DNA from: Planctomycetota bacterium
GTDB taxonomy: Bacteria; Planctomycetota; Phycisphaerae; Phycisphaerales; SM1A02
Assembly (NCBI GenBank): GCA_022571635.1
Contig: JACZXL010000002.1
Span: 1 to 38,364 of the forward strand
Length of the DNA: 38,364 nt
Reading direction: 5' to 3'
Shown here: positions 18,238-26,327 of the stretch, piece by piece
How positions within the stretch are numbered: the stretch's first letter is position 1
How the letters are laid out: each line of letters opens with the position of its first letter
The notes under the pieces: model-generated
Seen by the model: only the letters and a program-made list of their open reading frames with translations
Told to the model about the DNA's origin: nothing
The model's database searches: none
Program-made: the position numbers and the translations under genes

Positions 18238-19760
18238 GGCGCCCTCTTTCGCATCCCCAGCCGACGTAGCGCCGCCCGGGTCTGCGGGTCGCTGGGCGCC
18301 AATTCGAGAGCCCGCATCAACGCCGAGTCCGCGTCCTGGAGCCGATCCAGGTTCAAGTAGGCGATCCCGAGCTGACGGAACACCCTCGCCTCGCTCGGTG
18401 ACCGTTTCGTGATCACCTCCAAGTCGCCGGCCGCCACATCCCATCGCTCTAGCCGCATCTCGGTGAGCGCTGCCGCGTAGCGATACTGCACGACCGCGGG
18501 TTCACACCGCGCCGCCTCGTGGTAAGCCGCAGCGGCGTCGGCGAGCGCCCCTTGGCGAAGAAGCAGCTTTCCGCGCAGCGCGTGGGCGACGGCATAGGTC
18601 GAGTTCAGCTCAAGCGCCCGGTCGAGGTGCGCCAGTGCCTCTTCCGCTCGATCCTCCATCGCCGCCAGGGTTCGAGCCATCTCAAGATGCACCGAGTAGT
18701 ACGTCGGACGCTGAGATAACGCATCGGTCAGCACCGCCGCACTCTTGTCGAGCCGTCCGGCATTGCGGTAGGAAATCGCCATGGCTTTCAGCAGACCTAC
18801 CTCATCCGGCCGCTGTTCCCACAGCTCGTCGAGCAGGGCCGCGGCGTCATCGGGGCGGTGGCGCGCGAGCAGCCGGTTGGCTTCGGCGAGCGTCGGAAAG
18901 ACGAACATTCGAGACTGCTCCACCTCCCGACGCCAGGGTTCTTGGAGGTCGAGCCCCGCACCGACACCGCCCACGAAGGCCGCCGCGGCGTCCTCGTGGC
19001 GTCCCAGCCCGCGGTAGGCGCGGCCCAACAACTGGCGTGCATACCGGGCGTTGTTCTCGTCGCTAAACGCGATGGGCTCCAGTAACTCGACTGCGCGGTC
19101 CCACTGTTGGCGCCGCAGACTCACCCTGGCCAGGCCGATCCGGCCGACGGTGTCTTGCTCATCGATCGCCGCCGCTTGCTGGAACGCGGCTTCGGCGGCC
19201 TCGAGGTCGCCCAGCTCCAGTTGCCACAAGCCGACGCGGAAGTGGGCAGGGATAAGGTCTTCGTGCAGACTTCTCACGTGATCCATCGCCTCGCACGCCC
19301 CCTCCAGATCACCCAGCTCGCCGCGGACGCAGGCCAGCCCGTACCAACAGCGCGCCGCCGACTCATCGAGTTGGACCGCACGTTCGTAGACCTGTTCCGC
19401 CAACTCGTAGAGATGATGGGCGTCGTAGAGCACCGCCAGCTCGCGCCAGGCGGCCGCATCGTCTGGGCTTGCGTTCGCCTTGACCAACATGCGCCGGATC
19501 GTCGCGGCCATCCGGGGGCGGAAGTCGTCGAGATTGGGCGGGAGTAGGGGCTTCGGCGCTTTGACCACGAGATCGGTGAACGGAGTGTCCTGGGGCGGTT
19601 CGCGACGGCCAGCCCACCACCACGCGGCGCCGATCGACACCACGGCCGCCGCGGCGAGCGCTGCTCCGAACAACGCTCGTGGCGAGATCACACCCAATCG
19701 ACATCGACCGCGGAGGGCGTCAAGCGGATAGGGAAACGTGGAACGATAACTGCGCTGCAT
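18234..19760 (-). CDS. Membrane-anchored TPR protein
   Basis: The 508-residue protein has a short basic N-terminus, one membrane span at about 29-50 and then a long array of TPR units (for example YELAEQVYERAVQLDES, EAAEAAFQQAAAIDEQD, ADAAAAYHEAARCEPA, DADSALMRALELAPSD). TPR arrays are protein-protein scaffolds; here the array should face the periplasm side, where the coupled CRTAC1 lipoprotein also resides. The start at 19760 has AGAGG close upstream. It is the first gene of the minus-strand TPR-CRTAC1-CRTAC1 operon and diverges from a paralogous TPR gene across 209 bases. Confidence 0.92.
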   Translation of the reverse strand: MQRSYRSTFPYPLDALRGRCRLGVISPRALFGAALAAAAVVSIGAAWWWAGRREPPQDTPFTDLVVKAPKPLLPPNLDDFRPRMAATIRRMLVKANASPDDAAAWRELAVLYDAHHLYELAEQVYERAVQLDESAARCWYGLACVRGELGDLEGACEAMDHVRSLHEDLIPAHFRVGLWQLELGDLEAAEAAFQQAAAIDEQDTVGRIGLARVSLRRQQWDRAVELLEPIAFSDENNARYARQLLGRAYRGLGRHEDAAAAFVGGVGAGLDLQEPWRREVEQSRMFVFPTLAEANRLLARHRPDDAAALLDELWEQRPDEVGLLKAMAISYRNAGRLDKSAAVLTDALSQRPTYYSVHLEMARTLAAMEDRAEEALAHLDRALELNSTYAVAHALRGKLLLRQGALADAAAAYHEAARCEPAVVQYRYAAALTEMRLERWDVAAGDLEVITKRSPSEARVFRQLGIAYLNLDRLQDADSALMRALELAPSDPQTRAALRRLGMRKRAP

Positions 19761-19801
19761 ATGCCTCTTGCCTCCGGCCCGCCAGCAAACCGGTTCGAGA
19801 C

Positions 19802-19807
19802 ATTCTA
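19802..19807 (-). promoter_or_regulatory. Possible -10 element (TAGAAT) for the minus-strand TPR-CRTAC1 operon
   Basis: On the minus strand TAGAAT lies about 40 bases ahead of the start at 19760, in a G TAGAAT G context. The same GTAGAATG octamer occurs on the minus strand at 28871-28878 ahead of the sulfatase-like gene starting at 28820. No good -35 hexamer is seen, so the call is weak. Confidence 0.25.
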
Positions 19808-19842
19808 CGCCACGTCGAAGGGGCTTGGGCTGCTCCTGACTC

Positions 19843-19871
19843 TTGTAAACAAGGCGAGCAGTTCTTACGAT
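19843..19871 (+). promoter_or_regulatory. Promoter for the plus-strand TPR-CRTAC1 operon, with overlapping 12-bp palindrome
   Basis: TTGTAA (19843-19848), a 17-base spacer and TACGAT (19866-19871) make a good sigma-70-type promoter, predicting a start of transcription near 19878. A near-perfect palindrome CTTGTAAACAAG (19842-19853) covers the -35 element and could be an operator for a dimeric regulator. Confidence 0.5.
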
Positions 19872-19969
19872 GGAGTTGGGCTCGGGATGCCAATCGAGTC
19901 CTCGAATCTCCGCTCGTCTCTGTTCAGGGCGTGCGTGACATGGCCGCCGGCAAAATGGAGAATGCGCAG

Positions 19970-21466
19970 ATGACGTCGCGGGGCGGCGATGACGGCGGGG
20001 TGAGTGAGAACCAGGTCGCCCAACCCGCGGCCCGGGCGCATCGCTTCCGGGCCCGCCACGCAGCGGCCGCTGTCATCGGTCTTGCGATCGTCGGCCTCGT
20101 CACGCTGGGGATCTGGCGGCGGGACGGGCCGGCGCCGGTGTTGCCCGAGGAATTGGAGCGCCTCGATCCGGAGTTGGTTTCGATGATCGAGGATCTTGCT
20201 GCCGCCGTGCAGGCGAATCCTCAAGATCCAAATGCCCACGGCCGATTGGGGCTCGTCTATGAAGCCAACGGACTGTTCGACGAGGCGCGACGATGCTATG
20301 AGACCGTTGGGCAGCTGGCGGACAGCACACCGTGGTGGAGCTACCACCTGGCGATCGCGACGCGTCAGGCCGGGGATTTTGACGGCGCAATGCAGTTGCT
20401 GCGCTCGCTGGCCAGGAAGCATCCGAAGTTCGCTGCCCTCCACCATCGGCTGGGCGCGGCGCTGCTGGAAGCCGGCCACCTCGACGAGGCGGCAATTGCG
20501 TTTCAGCGCGCCCGTGGCTTGGCTCCATCAGCACCGGCGCCCATGGTCGGCTTGGCAGACGTCAAGCTGCGCCAGCGCGACCACGCTGGCGCCGCATCCC
20601 TGCTTCAGCGGGCGATCGAGATCGATCCCAACTACAAGGCGGCGCACTATTCACTGGGGCTCGCCTACCGCGGCCTGGGCCGGTCACAGGAGGCGGCGCG
20701 GGAGCTCGCGCGGGGACTCAATGCGCCGCCGCGATTCATGCCGGACCCACTTGCCAAACAGCTGCGGCAATACATGGTTTACCCTGCCGGGCGGGCCGAA
20801 CGCGCCGTGGAGCTGGCTGCGGCCGGGCAAACGGCCGAAGCGGCCGCGCTGCTCGAGAAAGGACTCGTCACCCGACCTCAAGACATCGGGATGATCAACG
20901 AGCTGTCGAAGATCTACGTTCAAATGAATCAATACGACAAGGCGCTGGAGCTGTTATCGCGCGCGAAGCGCGTCAATGAGCACGATTTCCGGACGTTCAT
21001 CAGTCTCGCACGCTGCTTTCTGGCGATGGGTCGTCACGCTGAGGCCCTGACCCACGCGGACCGCGCGGCGGACCTGGCGCCGACGAACGTGCGCACGCAT
21101 CTCAGCCGGGCGAGCGTATTGCGTGCCATGGGGCGGCATGACGAAGCGCTGCCGGCGCTCGAGGCGGCCGTTCAACTCGAGCCGCGCTCCGCCGAGCTTC
21201 ATGTTCGCCTCGCCCAGACCTGCCTCCGACTAGGGCGCGATGGCCAGGCCGAAGCGCACGCTCGGACGGCAATTGACCTGTCTCCGGAGTCGTTCCAAGC
21301 CCACGTCACGCTGTTTGCCGCCTCCATCAGGCAGGGACACCTGCAGGAGGCGGCTTCGACGCTATCGGTCGCTCGCCGGCTCGCGCCTGACGATCGGCGA
21401 ATCACCGCTATGCAACGTCGGTTGGCCGAGCGGCGGGCGAGCGAGCAGACGCCGGAGGAAGGCTAG
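19970..21466 (+). CDS. Membrane-anchored TPR protein (paralogue of the divergent TPR gene)
   Basis: About 498 residues: a polar basic N-terminus, one membrane span (about 31-49) and many TPR units to the end (DEARRCYETVGQLADS, DEAAIAFQRARGLAPS, AGAASLLQRAIEIDPN, DEALPALEAAVQLEPR). In-frame ATGs at 19940, 19955 and 19970 are all possible; 19970 is preferred because GGAG lies nine bases before it. The architecture matches the divergent TPR protein at 18234-19760, including a VVKA/PVLPEEL-type linker after the span, then a TPR array. Its stop is nine bases before the CRTAC1 gene, so they form one operon. The role is inferred to be scaffolding. Confidence 0.9.
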   Translation: MTSRGGDDGGVSENQVAQPAARAHRFRARHAAAAVIGLAIVGLVTLGIWRRDGPAPVLPEELERLDPELVSMIEDLAAAVQANPQDPNAHGRLGLVYEANGLFDEARRCYETVGQLADSTPWWSYHLAIATRQAGDFDGAMQLLRSLARKHPKFAALHHRLGAALLEAGHLDEAAIAFQRARGLAPSAPAPMVGLADVKLRQRDHAGAASLLQRAIEIDPNYKAAHYSLGLAYRGLGRSQEAARELARGLNAPPRFMPDPLAKQLRQYMVYPAGRAERAVELAAAGQTAEAAALLEKGLVTRPQDIGMINELSKIYVQMNQYDKALELLSRAKRVNEHDFRTFISLARCFLAMGRHAEALTHADRAADLAPTNVRTHLSRASVLRAMGRHDEALPALEAAVQLEPRSAELHVRLAQTCLRLGRDGQAEAHARTAIDLSPESFQAHVTLFAASIRQGHLQEAASTLSVARRLAPDDRRITAMQRRLAERRASEQTPEEG

Positions 21467-21475
21467 CATCCACGC

Positions 21476-23236
21476 GTGAATCGAGACGACACCGAAATGA
21501 CGATGCCGCAGCGCTTTGGCGGGCGAGGTTGGACGGTCGGCGTCGTGGTTGTCGGCGCGGCCGCGTTTGTCGCGGCCGGCGCATGGTGGTGGCTCGGCCG
21601 GGACGATCCGAACGCGGTGGAGCGCATGACTGCGGGCGACGCGACGACGGCGTGGTTTGAGGACGTGACGGATCGCTCCGGCATTGACTTCACCTACATG
21701 CGCGGGCTGGAGACGAACTACTGGTTGCCGGAGATCATGGGTGGCGGCGCGGCGTGGTTGGATTACGATGGCGATGGCGATCTCGATCTCTACCTGGTCC
21801 AAGGCGGGCAGATCGATGGCGACGCGGCAACCGTCCCCGGCAACCGCCTCTATCGCAACCATGGAGACGGCACGTTCGAGGATGTGACGGATGCGGCTGG
21901 CGTCGGAGACCGGCAATACGGCATGGGTTGTGCGTGCGGTGACTATGACAATGACGGCGACATCGATCTGTACGTGACCAACGTGGGGCCCAACGTCCTT
22001 TACCGCAACGACGGCGACGGAACCTTCACCGACGTGACGTTGGAGGCAGGGGTTGGGGATCCGGGATGGGGGACCAGCTCCGCCTTCGTGGATTACGACG
22101 CCGACGGTGACCTGGATCTGTTCGTCGTCAACTACATTGTGTGGTCCGTGGATCGTGAACAGAAGTGCTTCGCGCACGTTCAGGACTACTGCTCACCAAC
22201 CGCCTACGACGCCCCAGCGCCCGACACGTTGTACCGCAACGAAGGCGACGGCACCTTCGTCGATGTGAGCGAGTCGGTCGGTCTCAGAGCAGCGTTTGGA
22301 AACGGGCTGGGCATCGCCTGCGGTGACTTCAATCTGGACGGACACGTCGATATCTTCGTGGCGAATGACAAGACGGTCAACCAGCTATGGATCAACACCG
22401 GCGACGGGCAATTCAGGGACGAGGCGCTTATCGCCGGGTGCGCCGCCAACATGCACGGGGTGGCGGAGGCGGGCATGGGCGTAGCCGCGGTCGACGTGGA
22501 AGGCGATGGGGATCTGGATCTGTTCATGACGCACCTGCGCGACGAGTCGAACACCATGTACCTGAATCAGGGAGGTATGTTCGAAGACATAACGCCGACG
22601 ACGGGATTGTCAGCGCCGAGCATTCCCTTCACGGGCTTCGGCATGGGATTCGCGGATTTCGATCATGATGGCCGGCTCGATCTGTATGTGGCCAATGGGC
22701 GAGTGGGAAGGTATAAGCCGCTGTGGAGTCAGACGGACCCCTACGGCGAGCCGAACCAGTTGTTCCGCGGGGTCGGGGCCGGACTGTTCGAGGACGTCGC
22801 GCCGCGCGGCGGCGTCCTCCACGAACCGATCGGAGCCAGCAGAGCTGCGGCGTTCGGCGACTATGACAACGATGGCGACATCGACGTCGTTATCGTCAAT
22901 AGCGGCGCCAAAGTCCAGCTCCTGCGCAACGTGGCGGGCGGACGGGGCAACTGGATCATGTTTCGCCTGCTCGACAGGCGCCAGCGTGACGCGCATGGCG
23001 CCATGATCCGGATCGAAGCGGGCGGCGCGGTCCGATGGCGTTTGGCCGCTCCGACCTACAGCTACTGCGCCAGCAACGACCCGAGAGTCCACTTCGGTCT
23101 GGGAGACTCGTCGGTGGTCGATGAGGTCAGGGTCCGATGGCCGAGCGGTCGCATCGAGTCGTTCGGGTCAATGCCGGCAGGGAGGCTCCACGAACTGCGG
23201 GAGGGCTACGGACGTGCCGCGGCGATGGGCGGCTGA
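21476..23236 (+). CDS. Membrane-anchored CRTAC1-family protein (VCBS/FG-GAP propeller with ASPIC/UnbV domain)
   Basis: The 586-residue protein starts at GTG 21476 (ATG 21497 is an alternative). It has an N-terminal span at about 19-40 instead of the lipobox used by its minus-strand paralogue. Propeller blades with the D-D-DGD-D pattern occupy about 60-470 (DYDGDGDLDLYLV, DYDNDGDIDLYVTN, DYDADGDLDLFVVN). The ASPIC/UnbV domain closes the protein (SYCASNDPRVHFGLG, VRVRWPSGRIESF). It follows the TPR gene by nine bases. The next gene converges on it from the opposite strand with a 21-base gap, in which I see no terminator hairpin with a T-tract. Confidence 0.92.
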   Translation: MNRDDTEMTMPQRFGGRGWTVGVVVVGAAAFVAAGAWWWLGRDDPNAVERMTAGDATTAWFEDVTDRSGIDFTYMRGLETNYWLPEIMGGGAAWLDYDGDGDLDLYLVQGGQIDGDAATVPGNRLYRNHGDGTFEDVTDAAGVGDRQYGMGCACGDYDNDGDIDLYVTNVGPNVLYRNDGDGTFTDVTLEAGVGDPGWGTSSAFVDYDADGDLDLFVVNYIVWSVDREQKCFAHVQDYCSPTAYDAPAPDTLYRNEGDGTFVDVSESVGLRAAFGNGLGIACGDFNLDGHVDIFVANDKTVNQLWINTGDGQFRDEALIAGCAANMHGVAEAGMGVAAVDVEGDGDLDLFMTHLRDESNTMYLNQGGMFEDITPTTGLSAPSIPFTGFGMGFADFDHDGRLDLYVANGRVGRYKPLWSQTDPYGEPNQLFRGVGAGLFEDVAPRGGVLHEPIGASRAAAFGDYDNDGDIDVVIVNSGAKVQLLRNVAGGRGNWIMFRLLDRRQRDAHGAMIRIEAGGAVRWRLAAPTYSYCASNDPRVHFGLGDSSVVDEVRVRWPSGRIESFGSMPAGRLHELREGYGRAAAMGG

Positions 23237-23257
23237 CACAGGCGCGGCAGCGCTCGG

Positions 23258-26110
23258 CTACTCCTCGCGATACGGCTGTCTGGTTTCGTATCGGGCTCGC
23301 CGGGCGAGGATGAGATCAGCCAGTTGCGCATCGTCAGCGTGACGGGCCGCCTCGATCGCCCGATCGGCCACCGCCACCGCGTCCTCGAAGCGTCCCACTT
23401 CCGCGTAGGCGGCGGCGAGGGTGTCCAGGACGTTTGCGTCCTTTGCGTTGCTCAGTTCCGCCGCGTGCTCCGCCAGCACGAGTGCCTCAGGACCGTTTCG
23501 CAGGTCGCTTCTGGACGACGTGGCCAGGAGCCAGGCGAGCGTATTGGCCAGGTCGACGCGACTGGGAAGCTGCTCTTGTCCCCGGCGCAGCAGCTCGATG
23601 GCCCCGGCTCCGTCTTCAGTTCTTATGCGGAGCATGGCGGCCGGTATGTAGCCCGGGGCGTACCGCGGGGCAAGCTCGAGCAGCTCGTCGTAGGTACGGA
23701 CGGCTTCGGCCAGCTCACCTGCGGCTTGTAGTGCGTTCGCCAGATGATGCAGTGCGATGGGAAACTCAGGATTCAGCTCCAGCGCCTGGCGAAGTTGATC
23801 GACGGCTTCGCCGTAGTGTTCGCGCAGCAGGAAGTTGGTTCCGAGATGCCGGTGGGCGATCGCGCTTTCGGGGAGGAGCTCGACGACGCGTGCGAAGCTG
23901 GCCCCCGCATCCTCTTGGTTCTCGCCGTCAGTGTGGATTCGTCCCAGTTCGTTGTGAAGTAATGCCTCGTCCGGCTGATCCTGGATCGCCTGCTCAATGT
24001 GCTCGATCGCCCGTGTCGTCTGTCCGGTTCGCTTCAGGGCGGTGACCAGTGCCATGTGCGCCGGCACGAGCCGCGGACTCAGGCGCAGCGCCTCGGTCAA
24101 CGCCGGGATCGCCTTCTCGAATCGGCCCGCCGCGTTGAGGGTCCTCCCCTTGTGCAGGTGAATCCGCGGCAGCTCCGAGTCAATCTGCAGCGCCTCTTCA
24201 TAGAGGCCCAAGGCCGGATCGAAGCGCCGTTGGGCGGTCAGGAGTATGCCCAGATTGATGCGACTAACCACCTCCTTGGAGTTGTGATCGATGACCACGC
24301 GGTAGCGCTGCATCGCCTCGGCGTACTCACCGTTCAGGGCCAGCAGGTTTCCCAGCGTCCTGCGATGCTCGTAGCCGTCTGGCTTCAACTCTTCGACGAG
24401 ACGGAACATGGCGATCGCCTCGTCTGTGCGCTGCTGCGATATCAGGCACTTGCCGAGGAAGCTCGCGGCCAGCGCGCTCGCCGGCTCGAGCTCCAGGAAG
24501 CGACGGTAGAACTTCTCGGCCATCTCGAACCGGCCGGCGTTAAAAGCGCCAAGCCCGTTGGCCCAGCACTCGACCACCTCCATCCGATCCCTGGGACTGA
24601 TGCCTTCCGGCTCAAAATGATCGAGCTCGCTGGCTGAGCGATCGACGTAGTCGAGGTTCGTGCCCAGGTACCCCAGGGCGGCGAGCTGCCTCGCTTCATC
24701 CTCATCGAGTGCCCGCACCTCGCCGCGGCCAGCGACGGGCTCGGGTGATTGGGCGATGATCTCGCGCAGCTCCTGCTTCATCCGACCGGCGCGCTGGGCC
24801 TCGAGCTGGACGAGATTAAACACCTCCTTGCGGTCTTCCGCCACGTGGTACAGCTCGGATCGGGGCGACAGGATGTACTTCCACCCGTCCACACGCAGGG
24901 AGCGCAGAGGAGAGTAGTTCAGGGCGTTCTCTGGGACCATCGTGTCGGAATAGCACGGCAACCGCATGTCGAGGGTCGGATCGGCAAGGAACGGCAGCAG
25001 GCTCGTCCCCTGCATCTGATCCGTTCGCTCCAGTTCCACGAACTCCAGGATCGTTGGCGCGAGATCGACCAGCCGAACCTGCTCCTGGACGACCTGGCCG
25101 GCCGGGATCTGCCCAGGAGACCACATGATCAGCGGGACGTGCAGCGTGCTGTCGTAGAGGAACATGGAATGCGTGTCCTCGCCGTGCTCACGCCGCCCCT
25201 CGCCATGATCCGACGTCAGGATGACCAGCGTCCGGTCACTGAGTCCTAGGTCGCCAAGGGCGTCCATCAGCTCGCCGAACTGCTCGTCGAAGAAGGCGAT
25301 CTCGGCGAGATATCCGTCGGGGAGCTGGCTGGTGAATCGCTCGGGCGCCTCGTGCGGCCAGTGCGGGTCGAAATAGTGAAGGAACATGAAGAATCGCTCG
25401 TTGGCCTGGGCCTTGGCCCTGAGCAGCTCGATGCCGCGACGGGTAATCTCGTCCGCCTTGCGATCGGTCTCGCCCCTGGGGCGCTCCGGTTGGATGTCCG
25501 GCTCCGTCGATTCCTCAAGCACGTCTCGATCCCACAGCTTCGCGAACGGTTGTGTCCTGGGCGCCTCCGACTTGCGCTCCACGTCGCCGAAGGTGTCAAA
25601 GCCCTGTGCCAGTCCATACCTGCGATTGAGCACCATGGCCGCCACCTCGCCATGCGTCGCCCAGCCGGCTGCCTTGAAGATCTCGGCCAGCGTAATGTTC
25701 TCTTCGGCAAGGTTGAAGGCCCCGTTGTCTCTGGCTCCATGCACGAACGGGTAGCTGCCGGTGAGCATGGTGGCGTGCGACGGCAGGGTCAAAGGGGCCG
25801 AGGAGATGCACTGCGCGAAGCGCGTGCCCTGTGATGCGAACCGGTCGATATTCGGCGTCTTGGAGAGCGGATGGCCGTAGCACCCGAGGTAATCGGCTCG
25901 CGTCGTATCGACGGAAACCAGCAGCACGTTGAAGTCCGGCCCGCCGATGCTGGTGGACGCAGCCTCGCCCGACGCCCCGCCGACACCTCCGCTGGCCCGA
26001 TCGTCGTCCGGCGAGGTGCCGCCCTGACACCCCACGACGCCTAGGACCGCGATGCCAAGCACAAGCGCGGCCAGACCACGAAAACGAATCGAGAATTGAG
26101 CTCGCGGCAT
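23258..26110 (-). CDS. Sulfatase-fold (alkaline phosphatase superfamily) - TPR fusion lipoprotein, Thr at the nucleophile position
   Basis: About 950 residues. ATG 26110 gives a lipoprotein signal with Cys28 (LGVVGC) and GGAG eight bases upstream; ATG 26146 is possible. Residues 60 to about 460 are a sulfatase-like domain: NVLLVSVDTTRAD (metal Asp68), APLTLPSHATMLTG and TSDHGEGRREHGE with STLHVP. In formylglycine sulfatases the motif is C/S-x-P-S-R; here it is T-L-P-S-H, with Thr108 at the nucleophile place. Formylglycine chemistry is therefore excluded, and a Thr-based phosphoesterase-type or transferase reaction is more likely. Residues from about 500 onward are TPR units (EKFYRRFLELEPAS, AIPALTEALRLSP, EAVDQLRQALELNPE). 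It ends facing the CRTAC1 gene. The substrate is unknown. Confidence 0.92.
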   Translation of the reverse strand: MPRAQFSIRFRGLAALVLGIAVLGVVGCQGGTSPDDDRASGGVGGASGEAASTSIGGPDFNVLLVSVDTTRADYLGCYGHPLSKTPNIDRFASQGTRFAQCISSAPLTLPSHATMLTGSYPFVHGARDNGAFNLAEENITLAEIFKAAGWATHGEVAAMVLNRRYGLAQGFDTFGDVERKSEAPRTQPFAKLWDRDVLEESTEPDIQPERPRGETDRKADEITRRGIELLRAKAQANERFFMFLHYFDPHWPHEAPERFTSQLPDGYLAEIAFFDEQFGELMDALGDLGLSDRTLVILTSDHGEGRREHGEDTHSMFLYDSTLHVPLIMWSPGQIPAGQVVQEQVRLVDLAPTILEFVELERTDQMQGTSLLPFLADPTLDMRLPCYSDTMVPENALNYSPLRSLRVDGWKYILSPRSELYHVAEDRKEVFNLVQLEAQRAGRMKQELREIIAQSPEPVAGRGEVRALDEDEARQLAALGYLGTNLDYVDRSASELDHFEPEGISPRDRMEVVECWANGLGAFNAGRFEMAEKFYRRFLELEPASALAASFLGKCLISQQRTDEAIAMFRLVEELKPDGYEHRRTLGNLLALNGEYAEAMQRYRVVIDHNSKEVVSRINLGILLTAQRRFDPALGLYEEALQIDSELPRIHLHKGRTLNAAGRFEKAIPALTEALRLSPRLVPAHMALVTALKRTGQTTRAIEHIEQAIQDQPDEALLHNELGRIHTDGENQEDAGASFARVVELLPESAIAHRHLGTNFLLREHYGEAVDQLRQALELNPEFPIALHHLANALQAAGELAEAVRTYDELLELAPRYAPGYIPAAMLRIRTEDGAGAIELLRRGQEQLPSRVDLANTLAWLLATSSRSDLRNGPEALVLAEHAAELSNAKDANVLDTLAAAYAEVGRFEDAVAVADRAIEAARHADDAQLADLILARRARYETRQPYREE

Positions 26111-26327
26111 CAGCCCGGCTCCGGCGTGCGGTGGTACTGAGGCCATCCGTCCTTCCCCTGAAATCAGCCGCGGACTACGAATCGAGCGTCGATCGCGTGA
26201 TCTGACGACACGCGGCGTGCATTTGGAGCGATCGGAGTTTCCCTTTCCTCTCCGGGGAGCACGCGCCGGACGGCGCCAGTCCTGTGGCGGCATGCCGTGT
26301 GGTGTCGACACGGCTCTCATCGCCACC

